Part shown: positions 25,975-35,055 of the stretch, piece by piece | Layout of the letters: the number at the start of each line of letters is the position of its first letter | Numbering within the stretch: the first letter of the stretch is position 1 | NCBI RefSeq assembly: GCF_030169785.1 | Contig: NZ_CP125854.1 | Coordinates: forward strand, 620,001 to 684,000 | Direction: 5' to 3' | DNA length: 64,000 nucleotides | Source of the DNA: Bdellovibrio sp. 22V | Lineage (GTDB): Bacteria > Bdellovibrionota > Bdellovibrionia > Bdellovibrionales > Bdellovibrionaceae | The notes under the pieces: model-generated | What the model was told of the DNA's origin: nothing | Databases searched by the model: none | What the model saw: the letters and a program-made list of their open reading frames with translations, nothing else | Position numbers and translations under genes: made by a program

Positions 25975-25976
25975 GT

Positions 25977-26840
25977 TTAGGTCCCCAGTACGTAAATAAG
26001 AAGGATGTAGTGAAGAAGGAGATAAACTCCCGAGATGTTTCTAAAGAAACGCGCTGATTGTTCTGTTCGCTTAAGAAGATAAAAATGGCTGGCAATAATA
26101 TAAAGAACCAACGCTGCAACAAGTACAACGTGCGGTTTGAAGTAACAGACAAGTCCGACACCTAAAATAGCTTGGCTGAGGGAAAGATACAAAGCGCCGT
26201 TGCAGCCGAAAATGTTTGAATAACTCGGGACATGCGGCCGTTCTTCCGGAGGCGCATAAGTTTTGCGGGCAAACTCGAAAAGGTTGAAGAAAGCCCAGTT
26301 CATCAAAAAGAACAAGACGTGTTGCAAAGAGAGGTTTGCGACGGATTCTCCGGTCATAGCAATGGCGGCACTCAATCCTAAAAGGCAGCTGACAAAAGTG
26401 TGAGTCACAGCATACGTCGTTAGATGAGGACGAAGGAGATCGCCGATAAAAAACTCTTCATACATCAAAAGGCTGTATGCGATCGCTACCGCGTGAACGA
26501 AGAAGGCGTTCAAGCCCAAAATTGAAATCGCCACAAGTTCAAAAATGATAAGCAGAAGCAAAGCTTTCTTAACCTGAGGAACAGTAAGAACTCCGCGAGC
26601 CAAAGGGCGGGTTGGATTCACTTTAAGATCGACCTCATAATCTTTGATCTCATCGAAAAGACGCATGCGCAAGAAGAAGGAGAGCAGAACACCGAACGCG
26701 ATTGCAAAACGAGTCCAACTCCAAGAATAACCTTGAGTTGTGGTCAGAAAATACCCGTTGGCCCATGTGAATAATAAAATCATGGGCACGTAAGAAGCGG
26801 GACTAAATCTTTCGCGAATCAGAGTCCACCATTTAACCAA
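25977..26840 (-). CDS. UbiA-family prenyltransferase
   Basis: A 287-residue integral membrane protein with about eight to nine helices. The first Asp-rich motif of UbiA enzymes is FDEIKDYEVD (62-71), followed by NPTRPLARG. The second canonical Asp motif is replaced by EFARKTYAPPEERP then SYSNIFG, a variant found in a subgroup of UbiA-like proteins. UbiA enzymes join a polyprenyl diphosphate to an aromatic or other acceptor at the membrane. The gene overlaps the hydrolase-ligase fusion gene by 8 bp and precedes the PEP-synthase-like gene by 2 bp. No quinone genes are nearby, so ubiquinone or menaquinone synthesis is unlikely. Confidence 0.87.
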   Translation of the reverse strand: MVKWWTLIRERFSPASYVPMILLFTWANGYFLTTTQGYSWSWTRFAIAFGVLLSFFLRMRLFDEIKDYEVDLKVNPTRPLARGVLTVPQVKKALLLLIIFELVAISILGLNAFFVHAVAIAYSLLMYEEFFIGDLLRPHLTTYAVTHTFVSCLLGLSAAIAMTGESVANLSLQHVLFFLMNWAFFNLFEFARKTYAPPEERPHVPSYSNIFGCNGALYLSLSQAILGVGLVCYFKPHVVLVAALVLYIIASHFYLLKRTEQSARFFRNISGVYLLLHYILLIYVLGT

Positions 26841-29244
26841 TCACAACTCCTGGTTCTTTAAGCTGCTCGCGCAAGACTTTGTACTCTACTTTTGAGTGAT
26901 GGCGCGGATCCATCGGGATCTTGCTGACGAATTTGATTTCATCCACAGGGATTTTGTTCTTGTCGAAGACGCGGCGGATCTCGTCTTTAGCTTTGACGAA
27001 GTCAAAAGAAGCCACGTTGATGTCGGCCTTAAGTTCAACGACGGCGTAAGTAGCCTGACCTAAACTCTTGTCGTCCATACCCAAGAAAGCGCAGCGGTAT
27101 GTGAAGTCCATACGTTTTAAAAGAACCTCAGCGCGAACAGGGAAGTAGTACTTGCCAGCGCGTTCGATGGCATTATTCACGCGCCCTACGATCCAAAGAT
27201 TTTTATCGGCGTCGATGTACGCTAAATCGCCGGTTCTGTGCCAAACACGGCTTTTTTCGTCGAGAATTTTTGTCGTTTTAAAGGCGTCCGGATTATTGTA
27301 GTAATCGCGGCAAACGTGGTCGCCCGTGCAGATAAATTCGCCGACTTCACCACGCGGAACTTCAATTTGACTCCACGTTGTTTCAGCCAAATCAATCGGT
27401 CCGTCTTTGATGCGAATAAATTTGAAATCAATGTCGTCACTGATATGGCCGACGTTCACACCTTCTTCAATAATTTCAGGGTCGGTGATCTTGCTTTCTT
27501 TAAGCATGTCACGGCCTTCGATATGCGCCATGGGCTCTGCTTCCGTCGAGCCGTACAGGATCCAGAGATCCGTTTGCGGAGCGATGTCATAGAAGGCTTT
27601 CACATCGTCTTTTGAAATCGGCGCTCCACCTGTCACCACACGGCGAAGTCCTGACAACGTAATGCCTTTTTCTTTACAGAAACGCGCCAGTCCCACAAGC
27701 ATACTCGGGGATAAGGTCGTGCAGTTGATATTCTCGTTGATAATCTGGCACGCCAAAATCGCTGGATCGCGTTCGCTCGGTTGTGCTAAATCAAGGGCAG
27801 GTAAAATCGTCGTCACGCCTGAAGCCAGATTGTTCAAGCTGAAAATCGGGAAGGCCGGCATGTCCTTGTCTTTTTCGGTGTAAGGAATCACGTGTGAAAG
27901 AGCATGGTGTTGTGCCGACAAAAAACGATGTGTGCGGTTCGCACCTTTTGGTTTGCCTGTCGATCCCGTCGTGAAGGTGATGAGCGCTGTGAATTCGCTT
28001 TCAACCGGTTCAATTGGAGAAGCCTCTTTTTTCAGAAGCTCTTCAAATTTATGCGTGAATTTATCACCAGGTCCGTAAAGCACACGGATCGGCATTGATT
28101 TGAACTCAGGAACTTGATCGACCAGGTCGAATGCCATTTTAAAACTGATCATCGCTTTCGGACCGACGCATTCTGCGGAAGCTCCCAAGTGATGGCTGCG
28201 CGCCCAGGAGTCCAAGAAGACCGCGATCGCGCCGATTCTTTGCACGGCAAACATCGCCGTATACATATCAAGACTCATCGGCAAAAAGATAATGACCCGG
28301 TCGCCTTTTTTAATGCCGATGTCCAAAAGACCGCGGGCAAAAGAATTAATTCTTAAAGCGAATTGGCTGTAGGTGATTTGATCGTGAGGAATCGGCTTCT
28401 TGGGATCGCCATCCCATTGAGCCATTCCTTGTCGATTGGCCCAGCGGAGCGCCACACGATCCGGAAATTCACGCAGATGTTTTTCCATATAAGTAATGAC
28501 GTTGTTACGTTCATCCGAACCAGGATAGTAGCCGATTTTATTCGAAGAAGAAGATGAAGACACGGGCGCTCCTTCCAATGCTTTAAGAATTTCGCCAGGA
28601 TGAGACCACAAAAGACCGTGACCGGCTTTTTCCAGATGGATCACTTTGCGTGAAGGATATTGTTCAATAATTTTATTCTGAAGAGGGAAGTTGCTCAGTG
28701 GATCTTCCTTTCCGAAGATCGCAGTGACCGGAACGCCGCAAATATCCCGGGTTGTCCAAGGCGTGTTTTGCATGTGGATTTTGTTGAACGCGGTTCTTTT
28801 CCAAAGTTTCCAGTCCTGCATGCGCTCTTGCACTTTAGCGAAGTAAGGCTGGCTCTCTGAATTTTGCGGATGAAACAGCTCCTTAAGAAAACCTTCCTTG
28901 CTTTTTTTGTGACTGGACTGAATCAAAGAGTCGCCCAGTACAGGGATTTTTAGAAGAGTTTGCGCCAAGCCTGAAAGAGGTCGTTCCGCTTGCAAGTAAG
29001 GCGTAATAAGCACGACGTGTTCGACGTAGTCGTGCAATTCCGGAAGTTTTTTTAGAATGCGGTAAGAGCCCCAAGAGTGACCCATCAGAATCTTTTTGTC
29101 TTTACTCTTGGTTAGCAAAGAAATCCACTCATCCGTATTCGCATCGACGGCAACAAGCTGATAGCCGGCGGGCAGAGATTTGCTTAAAGAAGACCAATCG
29201 TCAGGATGTCCAGGGTTGCCATGCAAGGCAATGATGGTTTTCAT
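26833..29244 (-). CDS. fusion of alpha/beta-hydrolase and OleC-like AMP-dependent ligase
   Basis: An 803-residue two-enzyme protein. Residues 1-225 form an alpha/beta-hydrolase with nucleophile elbow GHSWG (Ser57), acid near Asp181 and His209. A run of six serines (229-234) links it to an adenylating enzyme (about 236-803) with TTGSTGKPKG (425-434), YGSTE (564-568) and the late HRTGDLAYID motif. The ligase half has IRIKDGPI and GHISDDIDFKF segments like OleC, the beta-lactone synthetase of olefin biosynthesis; OleB-OleC fusions are known. However, OleB uses an Asp nucleophile and this hydrolase uses Ser, so it is not a plain OleBC. It overlaps both neighbours by 4 to 8 bp. Confidence 0.85.
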   Translation of the reverse strand: MKTIIALHGNPGHPDDWSSLSKSLPAGYQLVAVDANTDEWISLLTKSKDKKILMGHSWGSYRILKKLPELHDYVEHVVLITPYLQAERPLSGLAQTLLKIPVLGDSLIQSSHKKSKEGFLKELFHPQNSESQPYFAKVQERMQDWKLWKRTAFNKIHMQNTPWTTRDICGVPVTAIFGKEDPLSNFPLQNKIIEQYPSRKVIHLEKAGHGLLWSHPGEILKALEGAPVSSSSSSNKIGYYPGSDERNNVITYMEKHLREFPDRVALRWANRQGMAQWDGDPKKPIPHDQITYSQFALRINSFARGLLDIGIKKGDRVIIFLPMSLDMYTAMFAVQRIGAIAVFLDSWARSHHLGASAECVGPKAMISFKMAFDLVDQVPEFKSMPIRVLYGPGDKFTHKFEELLKKEASPIEPVESEFTALITFTTGSTGKPKGANRTHRFLSAQHHALSHVIPYTEKDKDMPAFPIFSLNNLASGVTTILPALDLAQPSERDPAILACQIINENINCTTLSPSMLVGLARFCKEKGITLSGLRRVVTGGAPISKDDVKAFYDIAPQTDLWILYGSTEAEPMAHIEGRDMLKESKITDPEIIEEGVNVGHISDDIDFKFIRIKDGPIDLAETTWSQIEVPRGEVGEFICTGDHVCRDYYNNPDAFKTTKILDEKSRVWHRTGDLAYIDADKNLWIVGRVNNAIERAGKYYFPVRAEVLLKRMDFTYRCAFLGMDDKSLGQATYAVVELKADINVASFDFVKAKDEIRRVFDKNKIPVDEIKFVSKIPMDPRHHSKVEYKVLREQLKEPGVVIG

Positions 29245-29981
29245 ATCCGTGTTCCTTTGCTGCGTAACTTGTAAAAATCTCTGAGCTGAGGGTTCGTGCG
29301 ATAAACTGTTTGCGGTGTTCTCGTGTTTTCCACTCCGCGCACTGTTTTCTCCGCAGCGATCTGCCGCAGAACTTCTGCGGTCGCGTTGGCTTCCAAGGAC
29401 GCTCCCGTTGCTAAAGACTCCAAATAATTGGATTTATCGGAGTGAACTTCCACGACCTTTAGCAGGGCCCCGTCATCCAATTTGGAAGTCATTTCATGAA
29501 TGGAAAATCCAAACGAAGTGTCAAAAAGATGAGCCCAAAAGTCACACATTAGACCCCGCTGGTCCGGAAGAAGACCATGGTGGATGTTGATGCATCCCAT
29601 TTTGGGAATAGCGAGAAGTTTCTTTTTAAAGAAAGACCGTGTTCTCGCATTCACGATCAAATCCGGTTGCAAAGAATGGAGGATATTTAATGATTCTTCC
29701 GAGTTGATGTCTTTCAAGACCCAGACTTTTTTTCCGGCGGCAGAGAAAGCCTTCTTTTTTCTTTCTAAGGAATTGTCGAAAAAATTTTTCAGAAGTTGCC
29801 AGCCCATGAGAGGAGCTGCACCGGAAAGTAAAAGAAGCAGAGCTTTGACGATAATATCCCAGCTCCTGTTGTCGATGACGACAAGAGCGGTGATGTGCGG
29901 GTCTTGCGCTAAGGGCAAAACCAAGCCGTCATAGTTTTGAGGAACAAAGGTCACCGCAGAGGTGACCAATAAAGTTCTCAT
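29241..29981 (-). CDS. formyltransferase-fold protein
   Basis: A 246-residue protein of the methionyl-tRNA/GAR formyltransferase fold. The catalytic segment NIHHGLLPDQRG (132-143) gives Asn132 and His134, and LDDG (168-171) supplies the usual aspartate, so all three catalytic residues seem present. Similar stand-alone proteins use 10-formyltetrahydrofolate to formylate amino sugars or other amines. The C-terminal tRNA-binding domain of Fmt is absent, so initiator tRNA is not the substrate. It has four-base overlaps with both neighbours, so it is embedded in the operon and likely modifies an amine on the operon's product (inference). Confidence 0.82.
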   Translation of the reverse strand: MRTLLVTSAVTFVPQNYDGLVLPLAQDPHITALVVIDNRSWDIIVKALLLLLSGAAPLMGWQLLKNFFDNSLERKKKAFSAAGKKVWVLKDINSEESLNILHSLQPDLIVNARTRSFFKKKLLAIPKMGCINIHHGLLPDQRGLMCDFWAHLFDTSFGFSIHEMTSKLDDGALLKVVEVHSDKSNYLESLATGASLEANATAEVLRQIAAEKTVRGVENTRTPQTVYRTNPQLRDFYKLRSKGTRI

Positions 29982-31759
29982 AAATAGAGCTCGTCAATTT
30001 TATCCTTGTAACGTTGATCCAGTACTTTTCTTTTTACTTTCAATGACGGAGTCAGTTCGCCGCCTTCAACCGTGAACTCAATTGGCAGCACCAAATATTT
30101 TTTGATGCTTTCAAAGCTTGCAAGCTGGGCATTGGCATCAGACACGGCCTTACGGGCCAGTTCCTGAACGAACGGGCTTGAAACCAAGGTTTCCCATTTT
30201 TCAAAAGGCACGCCTTTTTCTTTCGCGAGTTTTTCAACAGACGGACGATCCAGGGTCAGCAAAGCCACGATGTATTTCTTTTGATCCCCGTGCACGTGGA
30301 CGTGCGCGACGTAAGGTGAAAGTTTCAAAAGACCTTCGACTCTTTGCGGAGCCACGTATTTTCCGCCCGCTGTTTTGATCAAATCTTTCTTACGGTCAGT
30401 GATGCGCAGGTCGCCGCCGGGAAGTATTTCGCCGATGTCTCCTGTGTGAAACCAGCCATCCGTGAAAGCGGCAGCGGTCGCCTCGGGATTTTTATAGTAC
30501 TCTTTCATGACCTTGTCGCTTTTAACAAGGATCTCGCCATCTTCAGCGATTTTCAGTTTCACTTCGCCGATAGGGCGGCCGACACTGCCGAAGCGATAGT
30601 TGAAAGGCGTATTGACCGTGATCGCGGCCGTTGTTTCCGTCAGGCCGTAGCCTTCAAGAATCAGAATACCTGCAGAGTGGAAAAACATAGCGATCTCGCG
30701 GGAGATAGGGGCGCCGCCACTGATGGCAAAACGCAGACGGCCGCCAAAAGCATCCGTGATTTTGCTAAGTACCAGCTTTCTTGCTAATTCGTATTTTACA
30801 AGCAAATCCAGCGGCAGAATTTGTCCACTCATTTTGTATTCGCCGACCTTTTTTCCGACCTCTAAGGCCCACGTGAACAGTTTCATTTTCAAAGGCTGCG
30901 TTTGGACTTGCGCCCAAATAGCTCCATATATTTTCTCAAAAATACGCGGCACTGAAACCATAATGGTCGGGCGGATGTCGATCAGATTGTTGCGGATTTT
31001 TTCCAGGCTCTCTGCATACGCCATGGTAAAGCCGATAAAGAGGTGTCCCCAATGTTCAATGCGCCCCAAGATGTGCGCGTAGGGAAGAAACGTTAAAGAA
31101 GTGTCTTTGGGTGAAGCTCCGCAAAAAGGGAAAGCTTCAGAGACTTCACTGAAAGCTTGAAGATGTGTTAGAACAACGCCTTTCGGTTTTCCCGTCGTTC
31201 CGGAAGTATAAAGAATCGTCGCGGTGTCCTCAGGCGTGATTGTCGCACAAAGCTCCGAATACTTATTCGGGTGAGATTGCAAATAAGTTTTACCGATCTC
31301 ACGCAGTCGGTTCCATGTGATCGCGTCTGGATTCGGGCACGTGTCTTCAAAGACAATTACTTTTTCCACTTTCGGTGTTTTATCTTTTATCGAATCGAAC
31401 GTTTTCAAAGGACCGCGTGTTTCGCAAACCAAAATGCGGGATTCACTGTTGTTTAGAATATACTCAACGTCTTCCGGAGTGTTGTTTTGGTAGATAGGAA
31501 CGGTGATAGCTTTAATGCCAAAAATCGCCAAATCCATGACGGACCATTCATAGCGAGTGTTGGCCATAATTGCCACGCGATCGCCGGGCTTAATACCCAA
31601 GGAAAGCAGGGCGGAGCCCACTGTTTCAACGTCTTGATAATAATCAGACCAGTTTTTTGAAATCCAAGTTCCGTTGGTTTTGAATTTGACGGCAACATCG
31701 TGAGGGTCGCGCGAACGCATGTTCAGAATACAATCAGCCAAGGTGGTGGGCTTCGTCAT
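29978..31759 (-). CDS. long-chain acyl-CoA synthetase (AMP-forming)
   Basis: A 593-residue FadD15-like enzyme that activates long-chain fatty acids as acyl-AMP and then acyl-CoA. Motifs are YTSGTTGKPKG (184-194), GYGLTETTAAI, and the C-terminal TDRKKDLIKTAGGKYVAPQ signature. GAGGAG lies before the ATG at 31759. It is the first gene of the five-gene operon and overlaps the formyltransferase-fold gene by ATGA. A second AMP-forming ligase two genes away suggests that two different acyl chains or carboxylates are activated. The Ser/Thr kinase gene ends 44 bp upstream. Confidence 0.93.
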   Translation of the reverse strand: MTKPTTLADCILNMRSRDPHDVAVKFKTNGTWISKNWSDYYQDVETVGSALLSLGIKPGDRVAIMANTRYEWSVMDLAIFGIKAITVPIYQNNTPEDVEYILNNSESRILVCETRGPLKTFDSIKDKTPKVEKVIVFEDTCPNPDAITWNRLREIGKTYLQSHPNKYSELCATITPEDTATILYTSGTTGKPKGVVLTHLQAFSEVSEAFPFCGASPKDTSLTFLPYAHILGRIEHWGHLFIGFTMAYAESLEKIRNNLIDIRPTIMVSVPRIFEKIYGAIWAQVQTQPLKMKLFTWALEVGKKVGEYKMSGQILPLDLLVKYELARKLVLSKITDAFGGRLRFAISGGAPISREIAMFFHSAGILILEGYGLTETTAAITVNTPFNYRFGSVGRPIGEVKLKIAEDGEILVKSDKVMKEYYKNPEATAAAFTDGWFHTGDIGEILPGGDLRITDRKKDLIKTAGGKYVAPQRVEGLLKLSPYVAHVHVHGDQKKYIVALLTLDRPSVEKLAKEKGVPFEKWETLVSSPFVQELARKAVSDANAQLASFESIKKYLVLPIEFTVEGGELTPSLKVKRKVLDQRYKDKIDELYL

Positions 31760-31803
31760 GATGAAAAACTCCTCAAGCTCGCTGCATCTAACGAAGTGTG
31801 GTT

Positions 31804-33765
31804 CTATCGCAAATACAGATCGACAATTTTTCTTTGATCGGCTGGAACTGTCACAGTCGCTTCCGCAGAAAGACCTGTGGTTTTATTGCGGGCCTGAATC
31901 TTCACGCCCACTTCCGCTTGAATGAGATAAGCATCTCCGGAAGGTTTGATATTCACTGGTACGCCCGCGATGCGAAGTTCTGGATTGGCTCCGCCGTTCA
32001 CAATATTAATAATAATGGAAGCCACGCGTGGAAGACGTTGCATAGTTCCCGTGAACGAATAAGCCTCATAAGTCGGCGTGATCGTTGTCACTAGATCCGT
32101 GTATCCTTCTTTAACGAGACGTAAACTGAAAGGCGTATTCGCTTTAACAGTTTTACGTGTCGGCGTGAACTCACCTGTATCGACTCCGTCAATAACAACA
32201 CGCGCGCGATCGGGAGAGCTGTAGATCGTGACTGTGTATTCTGGAGACGTCGATCCCATTTCCACAGTTTGATTGCTGCCACCGTTGTTTGCAGTCGTCG
32301 TCGTTGTTGTCACAGGCGCCATCGTGCTCGCTGGAGCTTTACCTGCGCCTTTTTTAGCAAAGAAATTATTGTAAACCCACCATACGCCCACAACCGCCAC
32401 CAGACCGATGACGGCCTTCATCACTTTGCCCGTAAGATCTTCAATCGAAGATGTTGGAGCAGAGCGATTGATCGAAGTCCGTGTTCCCAAACCTACGCCT
32501 GTCGGCGTGCGAGTCATTGTGCCCGAGCCTGCGGATGTCGCTGACGTACGTGTTTGTGTGATGTTGGTATTCGTTTGTGTCGATGCTGAAGGCGCCGGCG
32601 TTCCGCCGCCGAAGGACGGTTTAGGCGGAGTCTTGAGATTGTCCAAATTCACACGGATGTCCGTGGAAGTATCAATGTTCAGCTTTTCTTCGTCTTCTCC
32701 CGCATCCATTGCTGGAGCCGAAGCAGGAGTGCGCACCGGCGCGCGGTGATCTGTTTGCGTGACAACAGTTTTGTCTTCGCTGTTGTTGCCTTGAACTTTC
32801 GCGAACTCAACAAGTTTGCGGCGTTGCTCAAGGAAAACGGCAGAGAAAGCGTTTTTCATGAAGACGCTGAAATCGTGTGGAGAAAACTCCGGATACTGCG
32901 TATTCAAGAAACGGTTCAAGTCCCGATGCAAAGCCGCCGCCGTTTGATAACGAAGGCTTTTATCTTTTGCGAGAGCTTTATTAACAATTCTTTCCAATTC
33001 CGGAGGAACGGAAGGATTGATTTTGCGAATAGACGGAACCTGGCACTCGCGGATTTTTCTTAAGATCGCCGCTTCGCTGTTAGAAGTGAAAAGACGATCA
33101 TTGGCCAAAAGTTCCCACAGGACAATACCCATAGAGAAAATATCCGTGCGCGGATCGATGGATTGTCCATCGGCCTGCTCGGGACTCATATAGCCGTATT
33201 TCCCTTTGAGCGTTCCTGCTTTTGTCGCTTCTAATTGTGTTTCCGCTTTAGCGATACCGAAGTCGATGATTTTCACTTCGCCTTCGAAACTCACCATGAT
33301 GTTTTGCGGACTCATGTCACGATGGACGATATTCAACGGTTTGCCAGTGGTGCCGTCGATGCAACGGTGAGCGTGATCAAGACCGGCAGCGACCTCTTTC
33401 ATCATGTAAATGATTTGCTCAATCGTGAACTGCGTATTTGATTTTTTAAGTTCGTTGAGGATTTGGCGCAAATTGCGGCCCTCAACGTATTCCATCACCA
33501 GGAAGAACTGTCCTTTTTCGACACCGAAGTCGTAAATAGAGACAACGTTTCCGTGATTGAGATTCACGGCGATTTTCGCCTCTTCCTTAAACATCTCAAT
33601 AAATTCTTGATGATCAGAGTATTGGGGGAGGATGCGTTTGATAGCGACGAATTTATTGACGCCGACCGCTCCAGTTGACTTAGATAGATACACCTCAGCC
33701 ATGCCGCCCGCTGCGAGTCTCTCTAGAAGGATGTATTTACCAAACTGCTCTACGGCTTGAGACAT
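31804..33765 (-). CDS. membrane Ser/Thr protein kinase with PEGA domain
   Basis: A 653-residue protein. The kinase domain (about 10-290) has the Gly-rich loop LAAGGMAEVYL, Lys43 in AIKRI, HRDMSPQN (148-155) and DFG (168-170), so it should be active. A Thr/Pro/Ala-rich low-complexity linker (about 330-445) leads to one membrane helix (451-469). Outside is a PEGA domain (about 510-580) with YSSPDRARVVIDGVDTGEFTP and a final beta region ending at residue 653. The kinase is cytoplasmic and the PEGA part periplasmic, a design for sensing envelope signals. It is transcribed in the same direction as the acyl-CoA synthetase operon, and divergently from coaE. Confidence 0.93.
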   Translation of the reverse strand: MSQAVEQFGKYILLERLAAGGMAEVYLSKSTGAVGVNKFVAIKRILPQYSDHQEFIEMFKEEAKIAVNLNHGNVVSIYDFGVEKGQFFLVMEYVEGRNLRQILNELKKSNTQFTIEQIIYMMKEVAAGLDHAHRCIDGTTGKPLNIVHRDMSPQNIMVSFEGEVKIIDFGIAKAETQLEATKAGTLKGKYGYMSPEQADGQSIDPRTDIFSMGIVLWELLANDRLFTSNSEAAILRKIRECQVPSIRKINPSVPPELERIVNKALAKDKSLRYQTAAALHRDLNRFLNTQYPEFSPHDFSVFMKNAFSAVFLEQRRKLVEFAKVQGNNSEDKTVVTQTDHRAPVRTPASAPAMDAGEDEEKLNIDTSTDIRVNLDNLKTPPKPSFGGGTPAPSASTQTNTNITQTRTSATSAGSGTMTRTPTGVGLGTRTSINRSAPTSSIEDLTGKVMKAVIGLVAVVGVWWVYNNFFAKKGAGKAPASTMAPVTTTTTTANNGGSNQTVEMGSTSPEYTVTIYSSPDRARVVIDGVDTGEFTPTRKTVKANTPFSLRLVKEGYTDLVTTITPTYEAYSFTGTMQRLPRVASIIINIVNGGANPELRIAGVPVNIKPSGDAYLIQAEVGVKIQARNKTTGLSAEATVTVPADQRKIVDLYLR

Positions 33766-33830
33766 GAAAACCTGTTCCCCTTTGAGAAGTCTATCGGTAA
33801 AATAAAACTAATCCTTGAGGAGAATTGTCT

Positions 33831-34436
33831 ATGAAATGGATAGGACTGACCGGAGGTATAGCTTGTGGCAAGAGCACGGTGAGTCGCTCGCTCAAAGAAC
33901 ACTCCATTCCTGTCATCGATGCTGATGAAATTGCTAAGGAAGTTGTGAAAGCGGGGTCTCCTGGACTTAAGTCTATCGGACAAACGTTTGGCTCTGAATT
34001 TCTGCTCGAAGACGGTTCCCTGGATCGTCGAAAACTCGGTCAACACGTCTTCGGTCATCCCGATCTCCTGCACCGTTTGGAAGCTATTTTGCATCCGCTG
34101 ATTCGTGAGGAAACGCGAAGACGTCGTCGTATTTTGGAAGATATGAATGAGCCTCTGGCTGTGTACGATATTCCTCTGCTTTTCGAGACGAAGGCGCAAG
34201 ATCAATTCGATGCTATCGTCGTTGTCTCGTGCACGAAAGGGCAACAGAAAGAGCGTTTACGACGTCGTCACAATTGGACAGATGACGAAATCGAGATGCG
34301 TATTGCCTCCCAGATTCCCATTCAGTTCAAAGAACAAGAGGCCGACTTTGTTTTGCATAACAACCGCGACGAACAACATCTTCTCAAAGAAGTAGATCGT
34401 CTTTTGCGTTGGTTGAATGAAATAAAGAACTCTTAG
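33831..34436 (+). CDS. coaE: dephospho-CoA kinase
   Basis: Catalyses the last step of coenzyme A synthesis, phosphorylating the ribose 3'-OH of dephospho-CoA. The 201-residue product has the P-loop GGIACGKS (8-15), then the CoA-binding DADEIAKEV, and the late RRHNWTDDEIEMRI segment. I chose the ATG at 33831 because GAGGAG is eight bases upstream; a TTG two codons earlier is possible. It is divergent from the kinase gene and its stop overlaps that of the barrel-protein gene by four bases, tail to tail. Confidence 0.95.
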   Translation: MKWIGLTGGIACGKSTVSRSLKEHSIPVIDADEIAKEVVKAGSPGLKSIGQTFGSEFLLEDGSLDRRKLGQHVFGHPDLLHRLEAILHPLIREETRRRRRILEDMNEPLAVYDIPLLFETKAQDQFDAIVVVSCTKGQQKERLRRRHNWTDDEIEMRIASQIPIQFKEQEADFVLHNNRDEQHLLKEVDRLLRWLNEIKNS

Positions 34437-34996
34437 AAAGAAAAGTTATAGCCGAGCAGGGCAAACAAGTCGGGACCGTTCATCGCATAACCCACGCCGA
34501 ATTCCGCTGTGAAGGTGTCGCCGAGTCCTGCGGAAGCATGCACTCTCCATCGCGCTAGATTCACAAGGCCCGCCAATTCACCAGCCCCATCCAGATAGGT
34601 CGCTCCTGCTAATCGCAGATAAGGAATGTAATAGTCTTCATCGAAAGAATACCAGCGATATCCCAGAGAAAGACCCACGGCTTTTGATTCGCTGACATCC
34701 ACTTGATAGTCCCAAGTGGGACGACGTCTTGTCAGAGGCAAATAGCGAATCGCTAAAAGAACTCCCTGATGGTATTCGTCGTCTTCCAAGTAATTGCCGC
34801 CAGAGTAACCCGCCGAAACATTCAGAAGAAAAGTAGGTCGAGGAGGAAGCTGAGACACGTCCACGGTCGATAGTTCTGGATCGTCTTCTCCCAGGAAAGG
34901 TGTCGTTTCTAAAGTCGTTGTTGTTTGAGGCGCGGCGTGAACCGCATTCAAACCTACGACCAAGGTCAAAAAAAGAAGGGGGAGAAAAACTCGCAT
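34433..34996 (-). CDS. small outer-membrane beta-barrel protein
   Basis: A 187-residue protein with a signal peptide (1-22, ending VHAA) and a Thr/Pro-rich stretch, then alternating strands such as FLLNVSAGYSGGNYL, GLSLGYRWYSFDED and FGVGYAMNGPDLFALLGY. It ends NFSF, with the terminal phenylalanine expected for BAM-inserted barrels. Eight strands fit the length. I recognise no family. It is divergent from the FadL-like protein gene at 35056, separated by 59 bp. Confidence 0.75.
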   Translation of the reverse strand: MRVFLPLLFLTLVVGLNAVHAAPQTTTTLETTPFLGEDDPELSTVDVSQLPPRPTFLLNVSAGYSGGNYLEDDEYHQGVLLAIRYLPLTRRRPTWDYQVDVSESKAVGLSLGYRWYSFDEDYYIPYLRLAGATYLDGAGELAGLVNLARWRVHASAGLGDTFTAEFGVGYAMNGPDLFALLGYNFSF

Positions 34997-35055
34997 ACGA
35001 CAAAGTATAAATTACGTCTACAATCTTTGTTAAGTCATTTTGGAGGCAAAAATAT

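Noticed and set aside
23287-31759. The five-gene operon as a complete olefin (OleABCD) cluster
   Set aside because: There is an OleC-like half, but no OleA thiolase or OleD reductase, and the hydrolase has Ser instead of the OleB Asp.
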